51,499 nucleotides of DNA. Origin: Psychrobacter namhaensis. Lineage in GTDB: Bacteria; Pseudomonadota; Gammaproteobacteria; Pseudomonadales; Moraxellaceae. The position numbers were made by a program, and so were the translations under genes. Within the stretch, counting starts at the first letter, position 1. Each line of letters begins with the position of its first letter. The DNA lies in assembly GCF_016107545.1 (NCBI RefSeq), contig NZ_JABASS010000017.1:1-51499 (forward strand), written 5' to 3'. Below are positions 17,667 through 26,600 of this stretch, piece by piece. The notes under the pieces were generated by a model. The model did not search any database and was not told where the DNA came from. It was given only the letters and a program-made list of their open reading frames with translations.

Positions 17667-17828
17667 ATGGCGCACAAAAAGAAGAACGTCCGCAAAAAAG
17701 AATGTCCGGTCTGCGAGCGCGAGTTTAGCTGGAGCAAGAAGCTCGATAAAAACTGGGACAACATGGTCTACTGCTCAGATCAGTGCCGACGGATTAAAAA
17801 GTATGAGGGCGTCGAGCATCAGAAGTAA
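17667..17828 (+). CDS. DUF2256 zinc-ribbon miniprotein, copy 1
   Basis: A 53-residue basic protein of family DUF2256. The two cysteine pairs CPVC (13-16) and CSDQC (36-40) form a probable zinc ribbon around a conserved FSWSKKLDKNWDNMVYC segment. TAAGGA precedes the ATG by a short spacer. The biochemical role of DUF2256 is unknown, and homologues are sometimes found near photolyase or cryptochrome-like genes. A second, divergent copy starts 147 bases downstream. Confidence 0.85.
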   Translation: MAHKKKNVRKKECPVCEREFSWSKKLDKNWDNMVYCSDQCRRIKKYEGVEHQK

Positions 17829-17975
17829 GATGATACCAAACAACAAAAATACGATTAGCTGTGTCAAAATCGCTTAGCCTACAACGCGTAGTACTTGCAC
17901 TCTTTTTCCTTGCTACTCTAATTTTTGTGAATGGTATGAATAATTCATCAGTCGAATAGATAAGGTAGGGCAGTT

Positions 17976-18122
17976 ATGGCACATAAGAAAGTCAACTTAC
18001 CGCAAAAAACCTGTCCCGTCTGCCAGCGTCCGTTTACGTGGCGTAAGAAGTGGGAAAAAGACTGGGAGCAGGTGATTTATTGTTCGGAGAAGTGTCGGCG
18101 TGGGAAGGATAAAGCTGATTAA
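17976..18122 (+). CDS. DUF2256 zinc-ribbon miniprotein, copy 2
   Basis: A 48-residue paralogue of the preceding gene with the same CPVC...YCSEKC framework. It is closer to the usual family wording ([15 protein letters not shown]) than copy 1. The ATG follows GGTAGGGC. The two copies differ at many positions, so the duplication is old or one copy arrived separately. It is followed 26 bases later by the orphan nuclease-fold gene and may be co-transcribed with it. Confidence 0.85.
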   Translation: MAHKKVNLPQKTCPVCQRPFTWRKKWEKDWEQVIYCSEKCRRGKDKAD

Positions 18123-18148
18123 GTTAATTCAAGATAGTAAGGTAAATT

Positions 18149-18649
18149 ATGAGTAAGCATTATGAACAATCAAGCTTCCGAGAAAAGCTTATTGAGCACT
18201 TATTTATTGGTGAAATACTAAAATTATCGTGGTTAAAAGGTGATTGTCAGTTGGAGGTTATGAAACCTGAAGTTGATAACGCAGGTTGTGATGTTGTCCT
18301 TGAAGACAATAATATTATTCGTCATATTCAACTCAAAACGTCAAAATTAGGTGCTAAAGCGTCAAGTCAAAAAGTTAATGTGCGTTTAGCCAATAAACCT
18401 TCAGGATGTATTGTTTGGATAGTATTTGATGAAGATACTTTAGAGTTATGCTCGTTTTATTTTTTTGGTGCTGAGGCTGGCAAGCCATTAACTGGACTAG
18501 AGAATGCTAAAGTTGCAAAACATACCAAAGCCAATGCGGATGGCATAAAAGCTGAAAGGCCTAATATCCGAACTATTAATAAAGGAAAATTTGATCGTTA
18601 CGATAGCATTGAAGCTTTATATAACGTCTTGTTCATTCCAAAAAGCTAA
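18149..18649 (+). CDS. orphan PD-(D/E)XK-like protein (DUF4365-type)
   Basis: A 166-residue soluble protein of uncertain family. An N-terminal helix (FREKLIEHLFIGEILKLSW) is followed by a strand-rich core in which Asp48 (NAGCDVVLE) is followed by HIQLKTS (Gln61-x-Lys63). This spacing is that of a PD-(D/E)XK nuclease core with Gln in place of the usual Glu, as in DUF4365-like proteins. The next strands (VNVRLANKP, GCIVWIVFDE) and the C-terminal basic region fit the same fold. I cannot confirm nuclease activity. The gene looks AT-richer than its neighbours, which could mean recent acquisition. No methyltransferase or toxin partner was found. Confidence 0.6.
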   Translation: MSKHYEQSSFREKLIEHLFIGEILKLSWLKGDCQLEVMKPEVDNAGCDVVLEDNNIIRHIQLKTSKLGAKASSQKVNVRLANKPSGCIVWIVFDEDTLELCSFYFFGAEAGKPLTGLENAKVAKHTKANADGIKAERPNIRTINKGKFDRYDSIEALYNVLFIPKS

Positions 18650-18706
18650 GGTCGCACTAGGCAAGACAGTGACAGGATTGAAGTGAAAATCTGGCTATGA
18701 CTCTAT

Positions 18707-18741
18707 AAAAAATGGCTTACTCATCGTAAATGAGTAAGCCA
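18707..18741 (-). terminator. intrinsic terminator of metH
   Basis: TGGCTTACTCAT and ATGAGTAAGCCA form a 12-bp perfect stem with a 5-base loop. On the minus strand the stem is followed by six T residues, 46 bases after the metH stop. Confidence 0.88.
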
Positions 18742-18786
18742 AAAGATAGTCACAAAATGGTTAAGCGTTAACTGATTTTCACACCT

Positions 18787-21700
18787 CTACAAATTCGGAT
18801 TCAACCACTTCTCAGCAGTTTTCATATCCCAGCCTTTACGCTCCGCATAGCTCTCTAACTGGTCACGACTGATTTTACCGACGTTGAAATATTCACTGTC
18901 AGGGTGTGAGTAATAGAAGCCGCTGACCGACGACGCAGGCCACATCGCATAGCTTTCGGTCAAGGTTGTACCGATGGCATCGACTGTACCCAGCCAGTCA
19001 AACAATTTGCCTTTTTCCGTGTGTTCAGGACAGGCAGGATAGCCGGGCGCTGGACGGATACCGACGTATTTTTCTTTAATCATCTCATCATTGGTGAGTG
19101 ACTCAGTCGGCTGATAGCCCCAATAGTCTTTTCGAATCAGCTCGTGCAAGTGCTCAGCAAAGGCTTCTGCCAATCGATCAGACAAGGCTTGTACCATGAT
19201 GGCATTATAATCATCACCCGCCGCTTTATACTTTTCTGCCAATGCTTCTGTGCCGACGATGGAGACGGTAAAGCCGCCCAAGTAATCATTATAGGCATCC
19301 GAAGGCGAGATAAAGTCCGCCAAGCTCAAGTTCGGCTTGCCGCTAGATTTGTCGCTTTGCTGGCGTAAGTGCTCAAACTGATGGGTTGGGTTGCCACCCT
19401 TGCCCCCATCAAACGCAGCATCATTGTCATAGACCGTGACGGTGTCTGCACCAGTACGACGGGCGGGCATGAGTTTAAACACGCCTTTGGCCACGATTAA
19501 CTTTTCATCGATCATTTTTTGTAGCATGTCTTCTGCATTGGCAAACAGATCGCGTGCCGCTTCGCCCACCACGTCATCTTGCAAGATCTTTGGGTATTTA
19601 CCCGTCAGGCCCCAAGAGATAAAGAATGGTGTCCAGTCAATATAAGGGAGGAGGTTGGTGATGGGATAGTCGTCAAATATCACTTGTCCGAGGGTATTTG
19701 GGACAGGCGGTACATAGTTTTCCCAATCATACTGAAAGCCAATCTTAACCGACTCAGCATAGGTCAACTTGGCCGCTTTCGGTTGACGCTTGGCCAGACG
19801 CTCACGTACTTTGACATACTCTTCGCGTGTCTCATCGATAAGCGCTTGACGGTGCTCTTTTGATAGCAGTTTGGTCACCACGCCGACTGAGCGCGAGGCG
19901 TCTGAGACATAGATCACACCATCGTTTTGGTATTGTGGCTCGACTTTGACAGCGGTATGGGCTTTTGAGGTGGTGGCACCGCCAATCATTAGCGGTAAGG
20001 TCATGCCGCGCTCTTGCATTTGTTTGGCGACGTAGACCATCTCATCAAGACTTGGGGTAATCAAGCCTGATAGACCGATGATATCGACTTTTTCTTTGAT
20101 GGCGGTATCGAGAATTTTTTCACAAGGCACCATCACGCCCAGATCAAGGATATCGTAACCATTACAGCCCAGTACCACGCCGACGATGTTTTTGCCGATA
20201 TCATGCACGTCACCTTTGACCGTTGCCATCAGGACTTTACCTTTGACTTCACCCTCGACCTTTTCGGCTTCAATGTACGGGTTGAGCCAAGCGACCGATT
20301 GCTTCATGACGCGCGCCGATTTTACCACTTGCGGCAAAAACATTTTACCCGCGCCAAAGAGATCACCGACGATATTCATACCGTCCATGAGTGGTCCTTC
20401 GATGACCTCTAGCGGTTTGGGATATTTCTCCCACGCTTCTTTGGTATCGGCTTCGATAAAGGTGGTGATGCCTTTTACTAGCGCATGAGCAATACGCTCT
20501 TCTACCGTCCCTTCACGCCAGCTCATATCAACGGTGCTGTCTTTTTTCTTACCACCATCTTGATAATTTTCCGCGACAGTCATGAGACGCTCAGTCGCAT
20601 CTTGCCCCGTGTCACCTTGATTGCGGTTCAGCATCACATCTTCGATGGCCTCACGCGCCTCGACAGGAATGTCATCGTACACTTCAAGCATGGCGGGATT
20701 AACGATACCCATGGTCAGACCGTTTTTGATCGCATGGTATAGGAACACAGAGTTGATCGCTTCACGGATAGGGTTACCACGGAAACTAAATGAGACGTTA
20801 GACACACCGCCCGACACCATAGCGTTCGGTAGGTTTTCAGTGATCCAGCGCGTGGCATTGATAAAGTCAGCGCCATAGTTGTTGTGCTCGGTGATACCCG
20901 TTGCGACCGCAAAAATATTGGGATCAAAGATAATGTCCTCGCTAGGAAACCCCACTTCATTGACCAACACATCATAGCTGCGCTGACAAATCTGAATTTT
21001 ACGCTCGTAGGTATCGGCTTGACCATCTTCATCAAAGGCCATGACAATCACAGCCGCGCCATAACGCATACATAACTTAGCGCGTTCGACGAACTCAGCA
21101 TGGCCTTCTTTTAAGGAGATGGAGTTGACGACAGATTTGCCTTGTGTGCGTTTGAGGCCTTCTTCAATGATGTCCCATTTAGATGAGTCAATCATCAAGG
21201 GGACACGGCTGATGTCAGGCTCACCTGAGACCAGATTAACAAAATGGATCATCGCTTGCTTAGAATCAAGCATGCCCTCATCCATGTTGATATCGACGAT
21301 TTGCGCGCCGCCCTCGACCTGATCACGAGCGACATCGAGCGCCTCAAGATAGGCTTCGGTTTTAATCAAACGCAAGAACTTCTTTGACCCAGTGACGTTG
21401 GTACGCTCACCCACGTTGACAAACAAACTCTCAGGCGTGATGGTAAAAGGTTCAAGTCCTGATAGACGGCAGGCAGGCGGTATCTCAGGAATGACGCGAG
21501 GCGGATAGTTCGCCACCATGTTGGCAATCTGGCGAATGTGCTCAGGCGTCGTACCACAGCAGCCGCCGACGATATTTAAGATACCAGCCTTGGCAAAACC
21601 TTCGAGTAGGGCAGCCGTTTCCTCAGCAGTCTCATCGTACTCCCCAAACTCATTGGGCAGACCGGCATTTGGATGCGCAGAGACAAAAGTGTCCGCGATG

Positions 21701-22605
21701 TTTGACAGCGTCTGAATGTGTGGACGCAGCGCATCGGCCCCCAGCGCACAGTTAAAACCCACAGATAATGGTTTGGCATGGCGGACAGAGTTATAAAACG
21801 CCTCAGCCGTTTGACCTGATAGGGTTCGACCCGAGGCATCGGTAATCGTCCCTGAGATCATAATTGGTAATTCAAAGCCGATATCATCAAACACACCAGT
21901 GATCGCAAATATCGCCGCCTTGGCATTGAGCGTATCAAAGATGGTTTCAATCAAGATAATATCCACGCCGCCTTCTATGAGTGCCAAGGTCGCTTCACGG
22001 TAATTTAGCACCAGCTCATCAAAGGTAATATTACGAAAAGCAGGATCGTTGACATCAGGCGACAGCGAACACGTGCGCGAAGTTGGACCCACGACACCAG
22101 CCACAAAGCGCGGCTTATCAGGCGTTTTGGCGGTAAACGCATCCGCCGCCGCACGTGCAATGTTGGCCGCCGTCTTATTCAGCTCGGGCACCAGATATTC
22201 CATATCGTAGTCGGCCATCGATAGGCGCGTACCGTTAAAGCTGTTGGTCTCAATGATATCTGCCCCAGCCGCCAGATGATCGTGATGAATCTCTTTAATC
22301 ATGTGCGGCTGCGAGAGTACCAGCAGATCGTTATTGCCCCTGACGTCTTGACTGATATCTGCAAAACGCTCACCACGATAATCCGCTTCTTCCAACTTGT
22401 AAGTTTGAATCTGGGTACCCATCGCGCCATCTAACATCAAAATTCTTGAGGTCATCTGCTCAGTGATGCGGGCACGTGCCGTCAGTTGTTTTTCTTTATA
22501 AGGAAATACAGCAGGCGGCGTTAGCACAAAGCCGTCAGTAGAGTGTGATGAGCTAGGAGTGGTATCAGTTTGAGAGGAAGTCTGTGAAGTCGTTGTTTGA
22601 GTCAT
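18787..22605 (-). CDS. metH: cobalamin-dependent methionine synthase
   Basis: Transfers a methyl group from methyltetrahydrofolate to homocysteine through cobalamin. All four modules are present. The homocysteine domain has GAMGTQIQ near the N-terminus and the zinc cysteines in [11 protein letters not shown]. The pterin domain carries [14 protein letters not shown]. The B12 domain has the lower-ligand motif DVHDIGKN, with [15 protein letters not shown]. The reactivation domain carries [12 protein letters not shown], and the [14 protein letters not shown] segment appears as [16 protein letters not shown]. The ATG at 22605 gives 1272 residues. The frame continues 27 codons to a TTG, but that stretch is not family-like. 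A serine/threonine-rich N-terminal extension of about 40 residues precedes the first domain. No cobalamin riboswitch was recognised upstream. Confidence 0.96.
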   Translation of the reverse strand: MTQTTTSQTSSQTDTTPSSSHSTDGFVLTPPAVFPYKEKQLTARARITEQMTSRILMLDGAMGTQIQTYKLEEADYRGERFADISQDVRGNNDLLVLSQPHMIKEIHHDHLAAGADIIETNSFNGTRLSMADYDMEYLVPELNKTAANIARAAADAFTAKTPDKPRFVAGVVGPTSRTCSLSPDVNDPAFRNITFDELVLNYREATLALIEGGVDIILIETIFDTLNAKAAIFAITGVFDDIGFELPIMISGTITDASGRTLSGQTAEAFYNSVRHAKPLSVGFNCALGADALRPHIQTLSNIADTFVSAHPNAGLPNEFGEYDETAEETAALLEGFAKAGILNIVGGCCGTTPEHIRQIANMVANYPPRVIPEIPPACRLSGLEPFTITPESLFVNVGERTNVTGSKKFLRLIKTEAYLEALDVARDQVEGGAQIVDINMDEGMLDSKQAMIHFVNLVSGEPDISRVPLMIDSSKWDIIEEGLKRTQGKSVVNSISLKEGHAEFVERAKLCMRYGAAVIVMAFDEDGQADTYERKIQICQRSYDVLVNEVGFPSEDIIFDPNIFAVATGITEHNNYGADFINATRWITENLPNAMVSGGVSNVSFSFRGNPIREAINSVFLYHAIKNGLTMGIVNPAMLEVYDDIPVEAREAIEDVMLNRNQGDTGQDATERLMTVAENYQDGGKKKDSTVDMSWREGTVEERIAHALVKGITTFIEADTKEAWEKYPKPLEVIEGPLMDGMNIVGDLFGAGKMFLPQVVKSARVMKQSVAWLNPYIEAEKVEGEVKGKVLMATVKGDVHDIGKNIVGVVLGCNGYDILDLGVMVPCEKILDTAIKEKVDIIGLSGLITPSLDEMVYVAKQMQERGMTLPLMIGGATTSKAHTAVKVEPQYQNDGVIYVSDASRSVGVVTKLLSKEHRQALIDETREEYVKVRERLAKRQPKAAKLTYAESVKIGFQYDWENYVPPVPNTLGQVIFDDYPITNLLPYIDWTPFFISWGLTGKYPKILQDDVVGEAARDLFANAEDMLQKMIDEKLIVAKGVFKLMPARRTGADTVTVYDNDAAFDGGKGGNPTHQFEHLRQQSDKSSGKPNLSLADFISPSDAYNDYLGGFTVSIVGTEALAEKYKAAGDDYNAIMVQALSDRLAEAFAEHLHELIRKDYWGYQPTESLTNDEMIKEKYVGIRPAPGYPACPEHTEKGKLFDWLGTVDAIGTTLTESYAMWPASSVSGFYYSHPDSEYFNVGKISRDQLESYAERKGWDMKTAEKWLNPNL

Positions 22606-23155
22606 AGGAGTGCTGCTTATATCGTCAATATTATAAAAGGAGGGAATAACAAATAGGGTGCAAAATTTTATAAAAGGCGTCGGCAAATCCAGATTATTTT
22701 AGCATGAAAATCATATAGTACGCCGGATAGTCCTTATTCCTCTTTGGGAATTTGATAAACCTGATGTCAGTTTAATGACGAACGGGCATGGCATCAAAGT
22801 CTATGGCATAAAATGGTTTGGCACAAATGAATATCATTTCGCTAAAAGATTACAGAAAGCTTTGCTTTTATAAATGAAAGCCAACGGGCATTCGTAAAAG
22901 TCAGACAAGGTTTACACCGATACTACAAAAAATAGCGGAAAGAGGAATTGATAAAACGGCTTTATATGTTAATTTAATTTCAGAAGAGTTGGTTTTTTAT
23001 AAGTAATACTTACTAGTAAATGTTAATGATTGCTATTCGCTATTTTTCAGTATAAATCAATAACAGCCAAGCAAGTAGGGACTTTAGAAAACCAATTTGA
23101 TCTGTAAGTCAGTAAGATCGTAGTCAAAAAATAATTAATCATTAAGGACAATGTT
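22606..23155. other. gene-free spacer with a possible ORF remnant
   Basis: About 550 bases between metH and the first fasciclin gene. On the plus strand a 57-codon open stretch runs from 22703 to TAA 22871-22873. Its first ATG is at 22775 with no ribosome-binding site, and its wording (LWEFDKPD, GHGIKVYGIKWFG) looks protein-like. It may be the stump of a decayed gene. The remaining 280 bases are AT-rich and contain nothing I can name. Confidence 0.45.
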
Positions 23156-23710
23156 ATGAAAATTAGTAAAATTGCTACCATCGGTACATTAGCGGTTTCA
23201 ATCGCAGGTCTAAGCGCTTGTAATAATATGATGCCTCATGAGACCGCACATATGAAAGCGCCTATGCACAGTCAATCGATGGCAAAAATGAACGTGGTAC
23301 AAGTTGCCCAAAGTAACGCTGATTTCTCATTGCTCGTAGAAGCGATACAAGCAGCTGGTCTAACGGGTGCGCTTGCCAATCCAAATGCCAATTACACCAT
23401 ATTTGCCCCAACCAACGCCGCCTTTGTGCAAGCTCTGCAAGAAACAGGGATGACGAAAGCGCAGCTGTTTGCCAATAAGCCATTGCTAACCAAAATCTTA
23501 GGTTACCACGTGATCAACGGTGATATGGCGATGTATGCCAAAGACGTGAAGCCAGGCAACGTCATGACTCTGAGCAACGACACATTAATGGTGACCAGCC
23601 AAGGCAACTTGATGGATGAAAACGGTCGTACGACGAACATCATAAAAACCGACATCGCGGCTAATAACGGTGTGGTACACGTCATTGACAGAGTATTACT
23701 ACCGAAATAA
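23156..23710 (+). CDS. fasciclin-domain lipoprotein 1
   Basis: A 184-residue predicted lipoprotein with lipobox LSAC (Cys22), followed by a Met/His-rich linker to about residue 48 and one fasciclin (FAS1) domain. FAS1 markers are the H1 motif YTIFAPTNAAFV, the segment LGYHVINGD, and the terminal NGVVHVIDRVLLPK. FAS1 domains mediate adhesion or protein contacts at the cell surface. The ATG follows AAGGACA. A second intact copy lies 0.4 kb downstream, with the 3' stump of a third between them. The Met/His-rich linker could bind metal, but this is untested. Confidence 0.9.
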   Translation: MKISKIATIGTLAVSIAGLSACNNMMPHETAHMKAPMHSQSMAKMNVVQVAQSNADFSLLVEAIQAAGLTGALANPNANYTIFAPTNAAFVQALQETGMTKAQLFANKPLLTKILGYHVINGDMAMYAKDVKPGNVMTLSNDTLMVTSQGNLMDENGRTTNIIKTDIAANNGVVHVIDRVLLPK

Positions 23711-24132
23711 GGGTAAGTAAAAACTTTGGTTGTTGGGAGTAGGAAACGAGCCCCTGATTACTTTATACAACGAATATGACACGACGAAGCTGGTCTAAGT
23801 ACTGGCTATCGTCTTTTTTAACCTAAGGGTCAGACAGTGGTCATTGTTCAGGCGGTATTGTTTTCGATGCCCACTCTCTAGTGGTACACGTGATTAATAC
23901 AGTGATACTACCTAAGTAAGCATCAATCTAAAAGTAATAAGTTACACTCATAGTGATTGGTATAACAGGTTTGAGGTAGTTGGCACTGGCTAACCTGCCA
24001 TGCTTGCCATTAATAAAATATTTACTGTTATATTCATTGGTTACATACATACATTCATTAAGAGACACTATTTATTTAGCAAAATTATTTGTTCAATCAA
24101 TAGTCTAATCATTCATTTATAAGGAAATACTC
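23711..24132. other. spacer holding a fasciclin gene remnant
   Basis: About 420 bases between the intact fasciclin genes. A 13-codon stump with the fasciclin C-terminus lies at 23881-23919. The rest is AT-rich and would contain the promoter of the second gene. No complete ORF is present. Confidence 0.6.
23881..23919 (+). pseudogene. 3' remnant of a third fasciclin gene
   Basis: GTG GTA CAC through CCT AAG TAA encodes VVHVINTVILPK followed by a stop. This matches the last 12 residues of both flanking fasciclin proteins (VVHVIDRVLLPK and VVHVIDTVLLPK), including the stop position. The upstream sequence in the same frame does not encode the rest of the domain. It is therefore a deletion remnant of a tandem array or the scar of a recombination event. 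Confidence 0.75.
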
Positions 24133-24747
24133 ATGTTAAAGAAGAACGTACTATCTATCGCCGTTGTTACTGCTGCCATGTCGTTGGCGGCCTGTAATGA
24201 CACTGAAACTGTCGCAGATCCTGTGGAGCCTGAAGTCACTACTGAAGAAGTGGTGGTAGTAGATCCAGTGGTTGAGGCTGAACCAATGGTGGAAGCTGAG
24301 CCAATGGCTGAAACTGACGTAGTCGGGACGCAAACCATTGGCGAGATGGCAGCGAGCAATGAAGATCTAACCATTCTTACGGCTGCACTACAAGCCGCTG
24401 GACTAGATACAATGCTGATGGCTGATGACAAATACACGGTATTTGCCCCTACTGATGAGGCGTTTGCTGCTTTATTAACCAAACTGGACATGACCAAAGA
24501 AGAGCTATTGGCTGATGAAGCGACGCTAAAAAGCGTCCTGCCTTATCACGTCGTTCCTATGGTCGTGACAGCGTCTGATATCCCTTATGGCACTGATATC
24601 GAAACGGCAAATGGCCAAGCCTTCATGATTAGTGAAGATAATGTGATCACTGATGCGAGTGGCAATACGGCCAATATCGTTGGCACAGACATGATGGCAA
24701 CCAATGGTGTGGTCCATGTAATCGATACCGTACTATTACCAAAATAA
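24133..24747 (+). CDS. fasciclin-domain lipoprotein 2
   Basis: A 204-residue predicted lipoprotein with lipobox LAAC (Cys21). The mature N-terminus is a very acidic linker (residues 22-65) that contains a short tandem repeat of the type EAEPM. One FAS1 domain follows, with YTVFAPTDEAFA, LPYHVVPM and terminal NGVVHVIDTVLLPK. ATAAGGAAA precedes the ATG. It is a paralogue of the upstream gene with the same FAS1 core, but its linker is acidic where the other is Met/His-rich, so the two probably differ in surface contacts. It ends at a good terminator. Confidence 0.9.
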   Translation: MLKKNVLSIAVVTAAMSLAACNDTETVADPVEPEVTTEEVVVVDPVVEAEPMVEAEPMAETDVVGTQTIGEMAASNEDLTILTAALQAAGLDTMLMADDKYTVFAPTDEAFAALLTKLDMTKEELLADEATLKSVLPYHVVPMVVTASDIPYGTDIETANGQAFMISEDNVITDASGNTANIVGTDMMATNGVVHVIDTVLLPK

Positions 24748-24790
24748 GCCTGTGTAAACGATTGCTATAATTTGCAGATGTTACCTAAAG

Positions 24791-24816
24791 AGCCTAGCGA
24801 TGAGCTGGGCTTTTTT
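24791..24816 (+). terminator. terminator of the second fasciclin gene
   Basis: AGCCTAGC and GCTGGGCT form an 8-bp stem (one G-U) with a 5-base loop, followed by six T residues, 44 bases after the stop codon. Confidence 0.85.
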
Positions 24817-24913
24817 GTGCTTGATTATTGTCCATAGGCCTCTCAGGAATGGAGCCGCAGAGACATTAGAAGCGCGCTTAGCATGGGCAGCCATACCTAG
24901 TGAGGAGGTATCA

Positions 24914-25024
24914 ATGAGAGACTGCCGATTTAACGCCACATTTCACTTTTTCATGCTTTGGCTTTACGCATTCAACGTTCAAAATGAAAAAAGCCCGAGA
25001 CGATGGCCTCGGGCTTTTGCTTAA
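24914..25024 (+). CDS. 36-codon aromatic-rich mini-ORF, leader-peptide-like
   Basis: The sequence AGGAGGT lies 5 bases before an ATG at 24914, an almost perfect ribosome-binding site. The 36-codon frame encodes a peptide whose centre is very rich in aromatic residues (FHFFMLWLYAF: four Phe, one Trp, one Tyr in 11 residues), with a basic tail. Its last codons run through the terminator hairpin at 24989-25018. It resembles the leader peptides of amino-acid attenuators, but no plus-strand gene follows, since the next gene is convergent. It could be a displaced leader, a small membrane peptide or chance. The strong ribosome-binding site argues against chance. Confidence 0.45.
   Translation: MRDCRFNATFHFFMLWLYAFNVQNEKSPRRWPRAFA
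24989..25018. terminator. bidirectional terminator between the mini-ORF and the symporter gene
   Basis: AAAAGCCCGAG is an exact inverted repeat of CTCGGGCTTTT with an 8-base loop. A/T tracts on both sides allow termination in either direction. It most likely ends the minus-strand symporter transcript. Confidence 0.85.
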
Positions 25025-25052
25025 GATACTTATTTAGCAACCGTTGTCGTGA

Positions 25053-26600
25053 TTACTTACGCTCTTTACGTAGTGGGTCAGCCGCCAGTCTTTGTTGCTC
25101 TAGTAGATGACGCTCTTCCCAATAAGGCGCATTTTTGATACCGAATTTTGCAGGATCAAAACTGTAGCGTGCAACGCCAGCTTTACGCTGTGCTTCATAA
25201 TCTTTAAGCATAGTGAGTGTTGGACGTGCCACGATAAAGATGACCAAGATACCAACAATATTGAGCCATGCCATGAGGCCAACACCAATATCACCAATAG
25301 CCCAAATGTAACCCGCTGAGTTTAGACCACCGTAGGCAACCATCACCATGATGAGGACTTTAACTAAGAATAAGCCCGTCTTATTGGCACCGCGACTGAG
25401 AAAGCGAGTCAAGTAAGCCACGTTCACTTCAGCGATGTAGTAGTAGGCCAAGATAGTCGTAAAGGCAAAGAAGAATACAGCCACCGCGATAAAGGTATTA
25501 CCAAAACCACCGTATACAGATTCCATTGCCATTTGCGTAAATGCAGGCGCGTTGATCTCAGTGGTAGCAGCGACATTCTGTACGATGAATTGACCGTCTG
25601 GTAGCGTACCTTGGATATTATAAGTACCCATCGTCAAGATCATAAAGGCAGTAGCAGAACATACTAGCAATGTATCAACATACACTGAGAATGCCTGTAC
25701 CAGACCTTGCTGTGATGGATGCTCAACTTCAGCAGCAGCAGCAGCGTGAGGGCCTGTCCCTTGACCTGCTTCGTTTGAGTAAATACCACGTTTGACACCC
25801 CAACCAATAGCCGCACCGAAACCTGCTTGTGCCGTAAAGGCATCGCTAATGATGAGACCGAATACTTGTGGAATCATGTCAAAGTTAGTGAACATAATGA
25901 TGAGGGCTAGCACGATATAGCCTAACGCCATAAAAGGGACGGCAAACTCAGTAAAGGTTGCAATACGTTTAATACCACCAAAGATGATGATACCTAAAAC
26001 CACTAGGATGATAGCTAGAGCGACCAAACGCATAGAACCGACTTCTAATGCGCCGATACTCATGACAGTGCCTTCACCCATTACCTGTGCGAACGCATTG
26101 ATCACGCCGTTGGCCTGAACGCCTGGCAAGAACATACCACAAGACAAGATTGAGGCGATGGCAAAGAGGATACCGTACCATTTTTGACCAAGGGCACGCT
26201 CAAAATAATACGCAGGGCCACCGCGGTACTCGCCAGTGACCGTGTCTTTTTCTTTATAAATCTGTGCAAGTGTCGACTCAACGTAAGCCGTAGATGCGCC
26301 TAAGAAGGCCACGATCCACATCCAAAACACCGCACCCGGACCACCAAAGCCGATAGCCGCAGCAACACCTGCGATGTTACCCATACCCACACGGCCTGCG
26401 AGTGAGACGGCAAGTGCCTGAAATGATGAAATACCTTGTTGGCTGGACTTACCAGTGAAGAGCAATTTGATCATTTCACCGAATAAACGCACTTGTACAA
26501 AGCGCGTCAGAATGGAATAGAACAGGCCCGCGCCCAAACACAGATAGATCAGTGCGGGGCTCCAGATAATTCCGTTTACTAAGTTAACTAAACCTTCCAT
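25053..26600 (-). CDS. sodium:alanine symporter, AGCS family
   Basis: An inner-membrane amino-acid carrier of the AGCS family (AlsT/DagA-like), which takes up alanine or glycine with Na+. The 515-residue protein has about 10-11 hydrophobic helices. It shows the family signature GMGNIAGVAAAIGFGGPGAVFWMW near residue 72 and the substrate/Na+-site region GWGVKRGIYSNEAGQGTGPHAAA near 270. Both are intact. The C-terminus is a soluble, basic tail. The ATG follows TAGGAAT by 7 bases. It is a single gene ending at a bidirectional terminator and preceded by an unusually long gene-free region. Alanine is the usual substrate of the family, but it cannot be read from the sequence. Confidence 0.92.
   Translation of the reverse strand: MEGLVNLVNGIIWSPALIYLCLGAGLFYSILTRFVQVRLFGEMIKLLFTGKSSQQGISSFQALAVSLAGRVGMGNIAGVAAAIGFGGPGAVFWMWIVAFLGASTAYVESTLAQIYKEKDTVTGEYRGGPAYYFERALGQKWYGILFAIASILSCGMFLPGVQANGVINAFAQVMGEGTVMSIGALEVGSMRLVALAIILVVLGIIIFGGIKRIATFTEFAVPFMALGYIVLALIIMFTNFDMIPQVFGLIISDAFTAQAGFGAAIGWGVKRGIYSNEAGQGTGPHAAAAAEVEHPSQQGLVQAFSVYVDTLLVCSATAFMILTMGTYNIQGTLPDGQFIVQNVAATTEINAPAFTQMAMESVYGGFGNTFIAVAVFFFAFTTILAYYYIAEVNVAYLTRFLSRGANKTGLFLVKVLIMVMVAYGGLNSAGYIWAIGDIGVGLMAWLNIVGILVIFIVARPTLTMLKDYEAQRKAGVARYSFDPAKFGIKNAPYWEERHLLEQQRLAADPLRKERK

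Noticed and set aside
22606..22686. N-terminal extension of MetH to the upstream TTG
   Set aside because: The extra 27 residues are hydrophobic and unlike MetH, and the ATG at 22605 gives the usual domain start.
22606..23155. Cobalamin or SAM riboswitch in front of metH
   Set aside because: I looked for a B12-box-like core and the usual stems and did not find a convincing match.
24800..24913. Extension of the aromatic mini-ORF to 24800
   Set aside because: The earlier ATG lies in the terminator of the fasciclin gene and has no ribosome-binding site, whereas the ATG at 24914 has a consensus one.
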